Assembly: GCA_035504415.1 (NCBI GenBank)
Contig: DATJRY010000010.1
Span: forward strand, 62,001-126,000
DNA from: Candidatus Sulfotelmatobacter sp.
Lineage (GTDB): Bacteria; Vulcanimicrobiota; Vulcanimicrobiia; Vulcanimicrobiales; Vulcanimicrobiaceae
DNA length: 64,000 nucleotides
Reading direction: 5' to 3'
A program made the translations under genes and the position numbers. Under the pieces are notes generated by a model. That model was given only the letters and a program-made list of their open reading frames with translations. It was not told where the DNA came from and made no database searches. This document shows positions 1-9,957 of this stretch, one piece after another; the stretch's first letter is position 1; every line of letters begins with the position of its first letter.

Positions 1-1
1 C

Positions 2-1447
<1,446 letters not shown>

Positions 1448-1456
1448 CGGCCGCGC

Positions 1457-2074
1457 TTAAGTCTCGACCGGCGGCAGCGTACCGTTGCGGTTGTCGCCGT
1501 TGAGCACGGTGTCGATCAAGCCGTAGGTCTTGGCCTCCTCGGCACTCATGTAGAAGTCGCGCTCGAGGTCGCGCAGGATCTCGTCGACCGGCTTGTGCGT
1601 CGTGCGGTGGTACAGCTCGGCGATCTGTAGCCGCGTCGCGACCAGCTCGCGGGCGTGGATCTCGATGTCGGTCGCCTGGCCGCCGATCTGACCGATCGAC
1701 GGCTGATGGATGAGGATCTTCGAGTAGGGCAACGCCATACGTTTGCCGGGCGCGCCGCCGGTCAGCAGCAGGGTCGCGGCCGACGCGGCGAAGCCGGCGC
1801 AGATGGTCGCGATCCCCGGCTTGATCAGCTGCATCGTGTCGTACATCGCGAGCGCGGCGCTGACGCTCCCGCCCGGGCTGTTGATGTACACGTCGATGTC
1901 GCGGTCGGGATCGCTGCGTTCGAGAAACAGCAGCTGCGCGATGACCAGATTCGCCATCCCGTCGTCGATCGGACCGGTCACGAACACGATGCGCTCTTGC
2001 AGCAGCCGCGAATAGATGTCGTACGAGCGCTCACCGCGTGCGGTTTGCTCGACGACGATCGGAACCAAGCTCAT
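1457..2074 (-). CDS. clpP: ATP-dependent Clp protease proteolytic subunit
   Basis: A serine peptidase of 205 residues that forms the tetradecameric barrel used by ClpX or ClpC unfoldases in the cytoplasm. The start [20 protein letters not shown] matches the normal ClpP N-terminus, so the longer in-frame extension upstream is ignored. The catalytic Ser lies in [11 protein letters not shown], His in [10 protein letters not shown] and Asp in the [12 protein letters not shown] region. The usual GQAASMGA nucleophile segment is slightly diverged here (FAASAAT). No unfoldase gene is adjacent. It is convergent with mmsA. No Shine-Dalgarno precedes the ATG, while a -10-like box lies 7 bases upstream, so the mRNA may be leaderless. 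Confidence 0.93.
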   Translation of the reverse strand: MSLVPIVVEQTARGERSYDIYSRLLQERIVFVTGPIDDGMANLVIAQLLFLERSDPDRDIDVYINSPGGSVSAALAMYDTMQLIKPGIATICAGFAASAATLLLTGGAPGKRMALPYSKILIHQPSIGQIGGQATDIEIHARELVATRLQIAELYHRTTHKPVDEILRDLERDFYMSAEEAKTYGLIDTVLNGDNRNGTLPPVET

Positions 2075-2086
2075 GCGCGCAGTATA
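2075..2086 (-). promoter_or_regulatory. Possible leaderless promoter of clpP
   Basis: Read on the minus strand, TATACT (2086-2081) is followed after 7 bases by the clpP ATG. A sigma70-type start site about 7 bases after the -10 would fall on the A of the ATG. No good -35 box was found at 17-18 bp, so this is a prediction. Confidence 0.4.
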
Positions 2087-2121
2087 CGCGCGGCCCACGC
2101 GCTCGGATACGCCGCACCGGC

Positions 2122-2151
2122 CAAAAGCGGCCAGGCGCGCAAAAGCGGCCA
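2122..2151. repeat. 12-bp tandem direct repeat upstream of clpP
   Basis: CAAAAGCGGCCA occurs at 2122-2133 and again at 2140-2151, an 18-bp period, in the gap between clpP and the divergent small HTH gene. It may be a pair of binding sites for a regulator of either gene; no known consensus was recognised. Confidence 0.4.
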
Positions 2152-2194
2152 CCGCGCGCGGGGATGCGAGCGCATCGCGGGCGAAGCGCCGTTC

Positions 2195-2431
2195 ATGAAC
2201 ACGCTGACGGACGCGCAGCGGGACCGCATCCTGGCCCTGCTGCGCGAGGGGAAGACGCTCCGCCGCATCGAGCACGAGACGGGCCACCGGCGCGAGACGA
2301 TCGCGGCCTACGGCCGGCGTGCCGGTCTGCTGCCCGAACCGACCGTGACGCGGCTCGACGACGTGCGCCCGACGACGCTGCCGGCGACGACGACCGGAAC
2401 GTCGAACGGCACGCAGATGCGCGCGGCCTAG
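2195..2431 (+). CDS. Small helix-turn-helix protein (78 aa)
   Basis: A short protein whose residues 5-44 look like a helix-turn-helix of the resolvase/IstA type: helix [20 protein letters not shown], a turn at TGHRRET, then the recognition helix [10 protein letters not shown]. The rest (from about residue 46) is a Thr/Pro-rich tail without a domain. IS21-family IstA transposases begin with a comparable HTH, so this could be a transposase N-terminal relic or a free-standing DNA-binding protein. No catalytic DDE domain and no terminal repeats are seen. It is divergent from clpP, and its stop overlaps the convergent HxlR gene by 4 bases. The start is the first ATG; the Shine-Dalgarno is weak. 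Confidence 0.5.
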   Translation: MNTLTDAQRDRILALLREGKTLRRIEHETGHRRETIAAYGRRAGLLPEPTVTRLDDVRPTTLPATTTGTSNGTQMRAA

Positions 2432-2910
2432 GCGCTCGGAACCAGGCTGGGCGCGTCCTCTGCGGCACCGCGGCCCGGCAGCGCGCGTGTTTGGCGCGCG
2501 TCGATGCGCTCGCCGCAGTGGTCGCAGACCATGACCGCCCGGGTGCGGTGGCCGCAGGGGATGTGCTCGAGCGCGACCGGAGGCCCGTCCTGGGCGTACC
2601 AGCGGTCACCCCACTGCAAGAGCGCCAGCAGCACCGGGAAGAGCTCGCGCCCCTTGGGCGTCAGCCGGTACTCGACGCGCAGCGGACGCTCCTGATACAC
2701 GCGCTCGGCGAGGACGTCGTGCTCGACCAAGCGGCGCAGCCGCGCGGTCAGGATGTTGGACGCGATCCCCAGCCGGTCGGCGAAGACGTCGAAGCGGCGC
2801 ACGCCGCGAAACGCCTCGCGCACGATCAACAGCGTCCACCACTCGCCGATCACGTCGAGCGAGCGCGCGATCGAGCAGTTCATGTCCTCGAAGCTGCGGC
2901 GTCGGGCCAT
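2428..2910 (-). CDS. HxlR-family transcriptional regulator
   Basis: A winged-helix regulator of about 160 residues with the family's N-terminal Cys ([20 protein letters not shown]), the [20 protein letters not shown] recognition region and the wing [11 protein letters not shown]. The C-terminal extension contains [19 protein letters not shown], a possible zinc ribbon that many HxlR proteins also carry. The start at 2910 is chosen because AAAGGGGGA sits 8 bases upstream; an in-frame ATG at 2946 lacks this. It is divergent from the thioesterase gene across a 56-bp gap, so it probably controls that gene and itself. The inducer is unknown. Confidence 0.88.
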   Translation of the reverse strand: MARRRSFEDMNCSIARSLDVIGEWWTLLIVREAFRGVRRFDVFADRLGIASNILTARLRRLVEHDVLAERVYQERPLRVEYRLTPKGRELFPVLLALLQWGDRWYAQDGPPVALEHIPCGHRTRAVMVCDHCGERIDARQTRALPGRGAAEDAPSLVPSA

Positions 2911-2966
2911 CGGTGCGTCCCCCTTTGCAGGAGGTATCGACGGCACGGCGATAGGTCCCTTGCGTC

Positions 2967-3458
2967 ATGCAATCGACGCGCGAACGCATCGTCCGCTGGG
3001 ACGACCCGGCCGGAGTGGTCGAGCTGGTGCGAACCAGCGCGGGGCTGGACGCGCTGCGCCGGCTGGTCGCCGGCGAAACGCCGCCGCCGCCGATCGCGCA
3101 GCTGATGAACTTCCGGCTGGTCGAGGTCGCCGACGGCTATGCCGTGTTCGAGGGCGAGCCGGGAGAGGAGCACTACAACCCGATCGGCAGCGTGCACGGC
3201 GGCTTCGCGCTCACGCTGCTGGACTCGGCCCTCGGCTGTTCGATCCATACGATGCTGCCGGCCGGCATCGGCTACACGACCAGCGACGTCCAGGTACGGT
3301 TCGTGCGCGGGATGACCAAGGACACCGGAACCGTCCGCTGCGAGGCGACCGCGCTGCACGTCGGCCGCTCGACCGCGGTCGCCGAAGGCAAGCTCTATGA
3401 CCGCGAACGGCGGCTGTTGGCGGTCGGCACCACCGCCTGCGCGATCCTGCGAGGCTGA
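2967..3458 (+). CDS. PaaI-family hotdog thioesterase
   Basis: A single hotdog-fold domain of 163 residues that likely hydrolyses aromatic or small acyl-CoA thioesters. The diagnostic segment NPIGSVHGGFALTLLDSALG (helix with HGG) and the following TTSDVQVRFVRGM strand match the PaaI/YbgC group. It is transcribed away from the HxlR regulator, an arrangement often seen for HxlR targets. The gene ends 28 bases before pyrR but shares no evident function with it. Confidence 0.85.
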   Translation: MQSTRERIVRWDDPAGVVELVRTSAGLDALRRLVAGETPPPPIAQLMNFRLVEVADGYAVFEGEPGEEHYNPIGSVHGGFALTLLDSALGCSIHTMLPAGIGYTTSDVQVRFVRGMTKDTGTVRCEATALHVGRSTAVAEGKLYDRERRLLAVGTTACAILRG

Positions 3459-3486
3459 CCCCCCGCGCACGCCGAAGCCCAGCGCG

Positions 3487-4038
3487 ATGCAGACCGCCGC
3501 CCGGCGACGCGTGCTCATGTCGCCCGACGAGATCGAGCGGGCGATCGCGCGTATGGCCCACCAGATCGTCGAGCCCGAGGATGCCCAGGACGGCCTGCTG
3601 TTGATCGGGATCCGGCGCGGCGGCGAGGCGCTGGCGCGCCGGCTGGCGGCGCGGGTGGGTGAGATCCGCGGCACGGTTCCCCAGCTGGGCTTTTTGAACG
3701 TCAACCTGTACCGTGACGACGACGTGGCCCGCGAGCTGCCCGAGTCGGAGATTCGCAGCGCGATCACCGGCCAGACGGTGGTGCTGGTCGACGACGTCCT
3801 CTATACCGGTCGCACCGTCCGGGCGGCGATGGACGCGATCACCGATCTCGGCCGCCCGCGCGCGATCCGGCTGGCGGTCCTGATCGACCGCGGCCTGCGC
3901 GAGCTGCCCATCCAGCCCGACTACGTCGGGAAGGCGATACCGACCAGCCGGCGCGAGCACATCGACGTCGTCCTAGCCGCCCAACAGGCGGCCGCCGACG
4001 CGGTGACGCTCTCCGTCGACGACCGTGCCGCCTCGTAG
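3487..4038 (+). CDS. pyrR: Bifunctional pyr regulator / uracil phosphoribosyltransferase
   Basis: A PRTase-fold protein of 183 residues. In the family it binds pyr mRNA in a UMP-dependent manner and also makes UMP from uracil and PRPP. The PRPP loop VVLVDDVLYTGRT and the early GIRRGGEALARRL segment are clear. It heads pyrB-pyrC-carA, the classic position. The ATG at 3487 gives a normal length. Only 28 bases separate it from the upstream stop, so no room exists there for a PyrR attenuator; regulation may act elsewhere or by translation. Confidence 0.93.
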   Translation: MQTAARRRVLMSPDEIERAIARMAHQIVEPEDAQDGLLLIGIRRGGEALARRLAARVGEIRGTVPQLGFLNVNLYRDDDVARELPESEIRSAITGQTVVLVDDVLYTGRTVRAAMDAITDLGRPRAIRLAVLIDRGLRELPIQPDYVGKAIPTSRREHIDVVLAAQQAAADAVTLSVDDRAAS

Positions 4039-4939
4039 CCTGCTCGACGTCGACGACCTCACGCCGCAGGAGCTCGTCGCCGTCTTGGACCGCGCGGTCG
4101 CCTTTCGCGACGCGCCGCCCGCGCGCGACCTGCTGGCCGGCGTCCCGGTCCTCAACCTGTTCTTCGAGGCCTCGACCCGGACCGCGACCTCGTTCACGCT
4201 GGCCGAGCAGCGGGTGGGCGCCGACGTCATCTCGTTCGCGCCCGGCGCGTCGAGCCTGGGCAAGGGCGAGACGATCGCCGACACCGCGCTGACGCTGCGC
4301 GGCATCGGCGTGCGCGTCATCGTCGTGCGCCACGGCGAGTCGGGCTTCGCGCGCCGGCTGGCCGACGCGTTCGACGGCCACGTGATCAACGCCGGCGACG
4401 GCACGCACGCGCACCCGACCCAGGCGCTGCTCGACCTGATGACGCTGCGCCAGGAATTCGGCCGTTTCGCCGGCTTGCGCGTCGCGATCGTCGGCGACAT
4501 CCTGCACTCGCGCGTCGCGCGCTCCAACATCGTCGGGATGCGCGCGCTCGGCATCGACGTCGTCCTGGTCGGCCCGACCACCCTGCTGCCGCACTCCTTC
4601 GGCGGCGGCGGCGTGCGGATCGAGCGCGACTTCGACGCCGTCCTGCCGCAGGTCGACGCCGTGATGATGCTGCGCATCCAGCGCGAGCGAATCGCCGGCG
4701 GCCTGTTGCCGACCCTCGACGACTACACGCAACGCTTCCAGCTCAATCGCAGCCGGCTGCGCGCGCTGCGCAGCGACGCGGTCATCCTGCACCCCGGTCC
4801 CTACAACCGCGACGTCGAGCTGACCGACGACGTCCTGGCCGACCCGCGCTCGCGCTACGTCGCCCAGGTCCACAACGGCGTCTTCGTCCGCATGGCCGTG
4901 CTCGATACGCTCGTCAACGGGGCACCGGTCGCGGCATGA
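4025..4939 (+). CDS. pyrB: Aspartate carbamoyltransferase catalytic subunit
   Basis: Cytosolic enzyme joining carbamoyl phosphate and aspartate in de novo pyrimidine synthesis. The carbamoyl-phosphate motif FFEASTRTATSF, the HPTQALLDLMTL segment and the C-terminal VHNGVFVRMAVLDTL are intact in 304 residues. The GTG start lies within the end of pyrR (14-base overlap), indicating coupled translation. No pyrI regulatory gene is nearby. Confidence 0.95.
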   Translation: MPPRSLLDVDDLTPQELVAVLDRAVAFRDAPPARDLLAGVPVLNLFFEASTRTATSFTLAEQRVGADVISFAPGASSLGKGETIADTALTLRGIGVRVIVVRHGESGFARRLADAFDGHVINAGDGTHAHPTQALLDLMTLRQEFGRFAGLRVAIVGDILHSRVARSNIVGMRALGIDVVLVGPTTLLPHSFGGGGVRIERDFDAVLPQVDAVMMLRIQRERIAGGLLPTLDDYTQRFQLNRSRLRALRSDAVILHPGPYNRDVELTDDVLADPRSRYVAQVHNGVFVRMAVLDTLVNGAPVAA

Positions 4940-4962
4940 CGGTTCGTTGCGAGGCCGCGTTC

Positions 4963-5011
4963 GGGGGCCCCACGCGAAGCGTGGGGGGCGCGGAGCCTGG
5001 GGCGGAGCGCC
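4963..5011 (+). repeat. Structured intergenic repeat, copy 1 (49 bp)
   Basis: This unit differs at only 2 of 49 positions from the 3' part of the copy upstream of ruvB. It contains a perfect stem CCCCACGC-GAA-GCGTGGGG (4968-4986) followed by a conserved tail ending GGCGGAGCGCC. It ends 6 bases before the pyrC ATG, and its GGAG could serve as the Shine-Dalgarno. The 5' hairpin seen in the two copies around ruvA is not evident here. Confidence 0.85.
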
Positions 5012-5017
5012 GTTAAA

Positions 5018-6325
5018 ATGAGCACGACCTTGATTCGTGGCGGGCGCCTGATCGATCCGGTGTTGGGGATCGATGCGCACCGCGACGTGCTGATCGAGAA
5101 CGGGTTCGTGGCGCGGATCGGCGAGCACCTCGAGGCGGGCGACGCGCGCGTCGTCGACGCGTCGAACGCGATCGTGGCACCGGGCTTCATCGACATGCAC
5201 GTCCACCTGCGCGAACCGGGGCAGACGCACAAGGAGACGATCGCGACCGGGGCCGCGGCGGCGGTGGCCGGCGGCTTCACCGCCGTCGCCTGCATGCCCA
5301 ACACCGAGCCCGCGCTCGACAGCGCGGCGATCGTCTCGGAGGTCGTGCGGCGCGGCGAGGCGGCGGGCTTGGCGCACGTCTATCCGGTCGGCGCGATCAC
5401 GCGCGGACGCGCCGGCCACGAGCTGGCGCCGTACCACCTGCTGGCCGCGGCCGGCTGTGTCGCGTTCAGCGACGACGGCTCGACGCCGCGCGACGCGCGC
5501 GTGCTGCGCAACGCCGCCCGCTACGCCGGCGACCTGGGCCAGGTGTTCATCTCGCACTGCGAAGACCCCGATCTCAAGGGCGACGCGGTGATGAACGAAG
5601 GCGCGGCCTCGGCGCGCCTCGGGTTGGACGGCTCGCCGGCGCTGGCGGAAGACGTCATCGTCGCGCGCGACCTGCTGATCGCCGGCGAGACGGAGAAGAG
5701 CTGGCACATCGCGCACGTCTCGACCGCGACCTCGCTCGATCTGATCCGCTGGGCGCGCGCGCGCGGCGTGCGCGTGACCTGCGAGGTGACGCCGCACCAC
5801 CTGGTGTTCCTCGACGACCGCTTCGACGACTACCGCGCGGACTCGAAGGTCAACCCGCCGCTGCGCGCCGCGCACGACCGCGACGCGCTGCGCGCCGCCG
5901 TGCTCGACGGCACGATCGACGTCTTCGCGACCGATCACGCGCCGCACGGCGCCGACGAGAAGGCGCAGCTGCTCTCGCAGGCGCCGGTCGGGTTCAGCGG
6001 GCTGGAGATCGCCGTCGGAGCGTACGCGCTGGCCTTGCGCGAGCTGCCGCTGGCGCGCTTCGTCGCGATGCTCTCGAGCAATCCCGCCCGCATCCTCGGG
6101 GTCCCGGGCGGCACGCTCGACGTCGGCAGCCCGGGCGACGTGACGGTCTTCGCCGAGCGTCCGTGGACGGTCGACGCGCGGCTGTTCCGCTCGAAGGGGA
6201 AGAACACGCCGTTCGACGGGATGACGCTCCCGCGCCGCGCGCTCGCGACGGTCGTGCAGGGTGCGGTCGTCTACGAGCACGGCCAAATCGTACCGCGCGA
6301 GACCTTCGTGGAGACGCACGCGTGA
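5018..6325 (+). CDS. pyrC: Dihydroorotase
   Basis: A class I-type amidohydrolase of 435 residues that cyclises carbamoyl-aspartate to dihydroorotate. The zinc-binding DMHVHLREPGQ near residue 60, SHCEDPDLK with a metal His, the IAHVST segment and the catalytic ATDHAPH are all present. The start follows the intergenic repeat; its stop overlaps the GTG of carA by 4 bases. Confidence 0.95.
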   Translation: MSTTLIRGGRLIDPVLGIDAHRDVLIENGFVARIGEHLEAGDARVVDASNAIVAPGFIDMHVHLREPGQTHKETIATGAAAAVAGGFTAVACMPNTEPALDSAAIVSEVVRRGEAAGLAHVYPVGAITRGRAGHELAPYHLLAAAGCVAFSDDGSTPRDARVLRNAARYAGDLGQVFISHCEDPDLKGDAVMNEGAASARLGLDGSPALAEDVIVARDLLIAGETEKSWHIAHVSTATSLDLIRWARARGVRVTCEVTPHHLVFLDDRFDDYRADSKVNPPLRAAHDRDALRAAVLDGTIDVFATDHAPHGADEKAQLLSQAPVGFSGLEIAVGAYALALRELPLARFVAMLSSNPARILGVPGGTLDVGSPGDVTVFAERPWTVDARLFRSKGKNTPFDGMTLPRRALATVVQGAVVYEHGQIVPRETFVETHA

Positions 6326-7395
6326 AGGCGACCCTGTTGTTGGCCGACGGCACCCGCTTCGACGGCGAGGGCTTGAGCACGACCGGGACGGCGCTCGGCG
6401 AGGCGGTGTTCTTCACCGGCATGACCGGGTACGAAGAGGCGCTGACCGACCCGTCGTACGCGGGGCAGATCCTCACGTTCACCTATCCGCTGATCGGCAA
6501 CTACGGCGTGAGCGGCGACGTCTCGCAGCACCCGCACGCGTGCGTCGCCGGCGCGGTCGTGAAGCACCTCGCCGCGCATCCCTCGCACCACGCCGCGCGC
6601 TTCGATCTGGGCAGTTGGCTGGACGCGCAGGGCGTCCGCACGATCGTCGGGATCGATACCCGCGCGCTGACGATCGCGCTGCGCGAGCACGGCACGATCG
6701 CCGCCGCGCTGGCGGTCGGCGACGAGGCGATCGCGAGCGTCGAGGCGACGCTGGCCGAATACGCGCGGACGGCCACGACGCAAGGGCTGGTCGCCTCGGT
6801 CGTCGACGCCTACACGCCGGGTCAAGAGATCGGCGCCGGGCGCAAGCACGTCGTGCTGCTCGATTGCGGCGTGAAGAAGAACATCATCCGCGATCTGACC
6901 GCGCTCGACGCGCGCGTCACCGTGCTGCCGTACGGTGCCGGCAGCGCCGAGATACTTTCGCACGCACCGGACGCGGTCGTCGTCTCGCCGGGGCCGGGCG
7001 ATCCGCGCGACTTGGGCGAGACGGTGATCACGCTGCGCGAGCTGGTCGGGAAGACGCCGGTGTTCGGCGTCTGCCTGGGCCACCAGCTGCTGGCGCTGGC
7101 GTTGGGGGCCCAGACCTACAAGCTGCCCTACGGGCACCGCGGCGGGAACCAGCCGGTCAAGGACCTCATCCGCGACGAGGTGCTGGTCACGGCGCACAAT
7201 CACGGCTACGCGGTCGACGGCGCGACGCTGCCGCCCGAGCTCGAGCCGACGATGGTCAACCTCAACGACGGCACGAACGAAGGCTTTCGCCATCGCACGC
7301 TGCCGATCGAGGCGGTGCAATTCCATCCCGAAGCGTCGCCCGGCCCGTTCGACGCGCGGAGCCTGTTCGCGCGATGGCTCGACCGCGTCCCGTAA
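6322..7395 (+). CDS. carA: Carbamoyl-phosphate synthase small (glutaminase) subunit
   Basis: Releases ammonia from glutamine for carbamoyl-phosphate synthesis by CarB. The GTG start (VKATLLLADGTRF) yields 357 residues, the usual length. The class I glutaminase triad is visible: Cys251 in GVCLGHQ, His335 and Glu337 in QFHPEAS. It is coupled to pyrC by GTGA overlap and its own end overlaps the next gene by 22 bases. The partner carB is 15 kb away. Confidence 0.95.
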   Translation: MKATLLLADGTRFDGEGLSTTGTALGEAVFFTGMTGYEEALTDPSYAGQILTFTYPLIGNYGVSGDVSQHPHACVAGAVVKHLAAHPSHHAARFDLGSWLDAQGVRTIVGIDTRALTIALREHGTIAAALAVGDEAIASVEATLAEYARTATTQGLVASVVDAYTPGQEIGAGRKHVVLLDCGVKKNIIRDLTALDARVTVLPYGAGSAEILSHAPDAVVVSPGPGDPRDLGETVITLRELVGKTPVFGVCLGHQLLALALGAQTYKLPYGHRGGNQPVKDLIRDEVLVTAHNHGYAVDGATLPPELEPTMVNLNDGTNEGFRHRTLPIEAVQFHPEASPGPFDARSLFARWLDRVP

Positions 7396-8258
7396 TTGCG
7401 GGCGCCGCGGCGCTGCTGACGCTGCTGACGGCGTCGGTGAGTCCGGCGTGGGCCCAGCGGTACCGTACGCTGCACGTCGACGCGCTCTCGATGGTCGCCG
7501 ACCGCACGCGCGTGCCGGTCGGACAAGTCTTCCACATCGCGATCCACGTACACGTGCGTGAGAACGTGTCGAATCTGGACGAGCTGGTGATTCCGGATCT
7601 GGGCCGCATGGAACCATTGGGCGACGAGCGCACCGTCTCGCACGCGCGCGGCGGCACGGACGTCGTCGAAACGTTGACGCTGGCACCGGTCCAGCCGGGC
7701 ACGTTCGCCTTTCTGCCGGCGTATCTGGACGCGATTGACGCGCGGACCGGTCGCCCCTCGCGGTTCTCCTCCCGGGCGGTGCGCGTCACGGTGATCGCGG
7801 CGCGTCCCGCTCTAGGCGCGAGCGTCGTCGACGCCGGTGTGCGGCCGCTGCTGCTGCGCGTGGTCCAGTGGGCGGTCGGGATGATCCTCGCCCTGATCGC
7901 GCTGATCGCCGTCCTGCGCATCGAGCGCGCGCGGCGCCGCGCGGTCGTCGTCGCCGCCGCTCCGGTGGTCGTGGCGCCCCCCGAACCCGTGCGCACGCCG
8001 CGCGACGAGGTCGCCGCGGCCCTGCGGCGTTACCGGACCTCGCCCGCGAACGGCGTGCTGCTGGAGCTGCGCGCGGCGCTGTTCGCGGCGGCCGGCGTGC
8101 CGGCCGGGGCGACCCTGCGCGACGCGCTCGCCGCTGCGACCGATCCGTCGTTGCGCGCGGCGCTGAACGCGGCCGAGCAGGCGGCGTTCGGGCCGGCCGC
8201 GCTGCGCGACGTCGCGTCGGCGGAGCTGATCGGCGCGACGGAACGGTGGCTGTCGTGA
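7374..8258 (+). CDS. BatD-like membrane-anchored protein of the MoxR cluster
   Basis: A 294-residue protein with a signal peptide (residues 1-28, cut near AWAQ), a beta-rich extracytoplasmic part (about 30-145) and one membrane helix at about 163-182, followed by a cytoplasmic helical tail. It was not recognised by motif alone. Its topology and its place directly before MoxR, DUF58 and VWA genes match BatD-type proteins, which assist a membrane-associated chaperone or maturation system of unknown substrate. The ATG is inside the end of carA, and the stop overlaps moxR. Confidence 0.6.
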   Translation: MARPRPVIAGAAALLTLLTASVSPAWAQRYRTLHVDALSMVADRTRVPVGQVFHIAIHVHVRENVSNLDELVIPDLGRMEPLGDERTVSHARGGTDVVETLTLAPVQPGTFAFLPAYLDAIDARTGRPSRFSSRAVRVTVIAARPALGASVVDAGVRPLLLRVVQWAVGMILALIALIAVLRIERARRRAVVVAAAPVVVAPPEPVRTPRDEVAAALRRYRTSPANGVLLELRAALFAAAGVPAGATLRDALAAATDPSLRAALNAAEQAAFGPAALRDVASAELIGATERWLS

Positions 8259-9172
8259 GCACGCCGCGTGCGGTGCTCGAGGCCTTGCACGCCACCATCG
8301 TCGGCCAAGACGAGGTGTGCGAAGGCCTGGTGCTGGCCGTCGTCGCCGGCGGTCACGTCTTGCTCGAAGGTGCGCCCGGCGTCGCCAAAACGCTGGCCTG
8401 CCGCGCGCTGGCCGCCGCCGTCGGCGGGGTGTTCCGGCGCGTGCAGTTCACCCCGGACCTGCTGCCCTCCGACGTCACCGGAACGCGTATCTTCGACCAG
8501 AAGACGGGCGAGTTCGCCACCGTCTTCGGACCGCTGTTCGCCAACGTCGTGCTGGCCGACGAGATCAACCGCGCGCCGGCCAAGGTGCAGTCGGCGCTGC
8601 TCGAGGGGATGCAGGAGCGGCGTGCGACGATCGGGCCGCAGACGTACGACTTGCCGGCGCCGTTCGTCGTCCTGGCGACGATGAACCCGTACGACGCCGA
8701 AGGCACCTACCCGCTCCCGAGCGCGCAGCTCGACCGGTTTCTGGCCAAGCTGGTGGTCGCGTATCCCGCGATCGAGGAGGAGCGCGCGATCGTCGACCGC
8801 TTCGGCGCCGGCGAGCCGCCGCTGGTCGCCAACGTCTGCACGCTCGACGACGTCCGGCGCTGGCAAGGCGCGGCGCACGAAGTCTTCGTGGACGCCAAGG
8901 TGCGCGACTACGCGGTGGCGATCGTGCGTGCCAGCCGCGGCGCCGAGCTGGTCGTGCACGGCGCCTCCCCGCGCGCGGCGCTGGCCCTGATCGCGCTGGC
9001 GCGGGCGCGCGCGTATCTCGTCGGACGGCCGTATGCCACCCCCGACGACGTGCGCGACATCGCGCCGTCCGTACTGCGTCATCGGCTCTCGTACGACGAC
9101 CGCATCGCGCTGCGCAGCGAGGATCCCGAAGCGGTCGTGCGGCGGATCATCGCCGCGGTGCCGGCGCCGTGA
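8255..9172 (+). CDS. MoxR-family AAA+ ATPase
   Basis: A 305-residue AAA+ chaperone-like ATPase. Walker A is EGAPGVAKT, Walker B VVLADEINRA, followed by the MoxR-typical KVQSALLEGMQE and sensor segment ATMNPYDAEGTYPLP. It overlaps its neighbours on both sides by 4 bases and belongs to the BatD/DUF58/VWA set. In known systems MoxR helps mature or activate a partner through the VWA proteins. Confidence 0.92.
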   Translation: MSTPRAVLEALHATIVGQDEVCEGLVLAVVAGGHVLLEGAPGVAKTLACRALAAAVGGVFRRVQFTPDLLPSDVTGTRIFDQKTGEFATVFGPLFANVVLADEINRAPAKVQSALLEGMQERRATIGPQTYDLPAPFVVLATMNPYDAEGTYPLPSAQLDRFLAKLVVAYPAIEEERAIVDRFGAGEPPLVANVCTLDDVRRWQGAAHEVFVDAKVRDYAVAIVRASRGAELVVHGASPRAALALIALARARAYLVGRPYATPDDVRDIAPSVLRHRLSYDDRIALRSEDPEAVVRRIIAAVPAP

Positions 9173-9957
9173 ACGCGCTGCGGGCGGCGATCCTGCGCGG
9201 CGCCCGCGCCACCCCGCGTCCCGGCGGCGCCACCCGCGGGTCGCGTCCGGGCGACGGCTTCGTGTTCTCGCAGCTGCGCGCGTACGTCGAGGGCGACGAT
9301 CCTCGGCGCATCGACCATGCCGCCAGCGCGCGGGTGGGGGCGCTGCAGACGCGCGTGTACCTCGAAGAGACCGCGCTCGTGCTGGCGGCGATCGTCGACG
9401 AGTCCGGCTCGATGCGCGTCGGCCGGCGCAGCACCTTGGCGGCCACCGCCGACGACGCCGTCCGCGCGTGGTTCGGCGCGGCGGAAGGCGAAGACCGGGC
9501 CGCCCGCGTCGTCGACGAGCGCGTCGTGCGCGACAAGCGAGCCGCGCCGCTCGTGCACGCCGCGGCGCCGTTCCGCTTCGCGCCCGCGCTGACGCTCGCG
9601 CTGCGCGCGCTGCCGCGCGGCGCCTCGTTGCTGGCGATCGTCGACGGCTTCGATCTGCCCGACGACGAGCTGCTGGGCCGCGCCGCGCTGCGGTTCGACG
9701 CCACGGTGCTGCTCGCGCGCGACCCCTGGCAGGACGATCTGCCGCTGCGCGGCTTCGTCCGCTTGCGCGATGCCGAGAGCGGCCGCGTGCGTCGCGCGTT
9801 CGTCGGCACGCGAACGCGTGCCCGTTACCGCGCCGCCAGCGAGCGGCGCGCGCGCGCATTGGAGACGCGTTTCCGCACGGCCGGCTGGCGGGTCGGCGCG
9901 CTGGTCGAAGGCGACGGCCGCGGCTCGCTCCATCGCGCCTTCGGTCTCGCGCCGTGA
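9169..9957 (+). CDS. DUF58 domain protein (degenerate VWA-like)
   Basis: A 262-residue cytosolic protein carrying the DUF58 signature: a segment with GDDPRRIDHAASARVG (the family usually has a YxxGDDxRxIDW-type motif), then LAAIVDESGSMRVG, which keeps a DxSGS MIDAS-like core. It lies between moxR and the membrane VWA gene with 4-base overlaps. DUF58 proteins act together with MoxR ATPases; the client here is unknown. The GTG start is set by the overlap. Confidence 0.85.
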   Translation: MNALRAAILRGARATPRPGGATRGSRPGDGFVFSQLRAYVEGDDPRRIDHAASARVGALQTRVYLEETALVLAAIVDESGSMRVGRRSTLAATADDAVRAWFGAAEGEDRAARVVDERVVRDKRAAPLVHAAAPFRFAPALTLALRALPRGASLLAIVDGFDLPDDELLGRAALRFDATVLLARDPWQDDLPLRGFVRLRDAESGRVRRAFVGTRTRARYRAASERRARALETRFRTAGWRVGALVEGDGRGSLHRAFGLAP

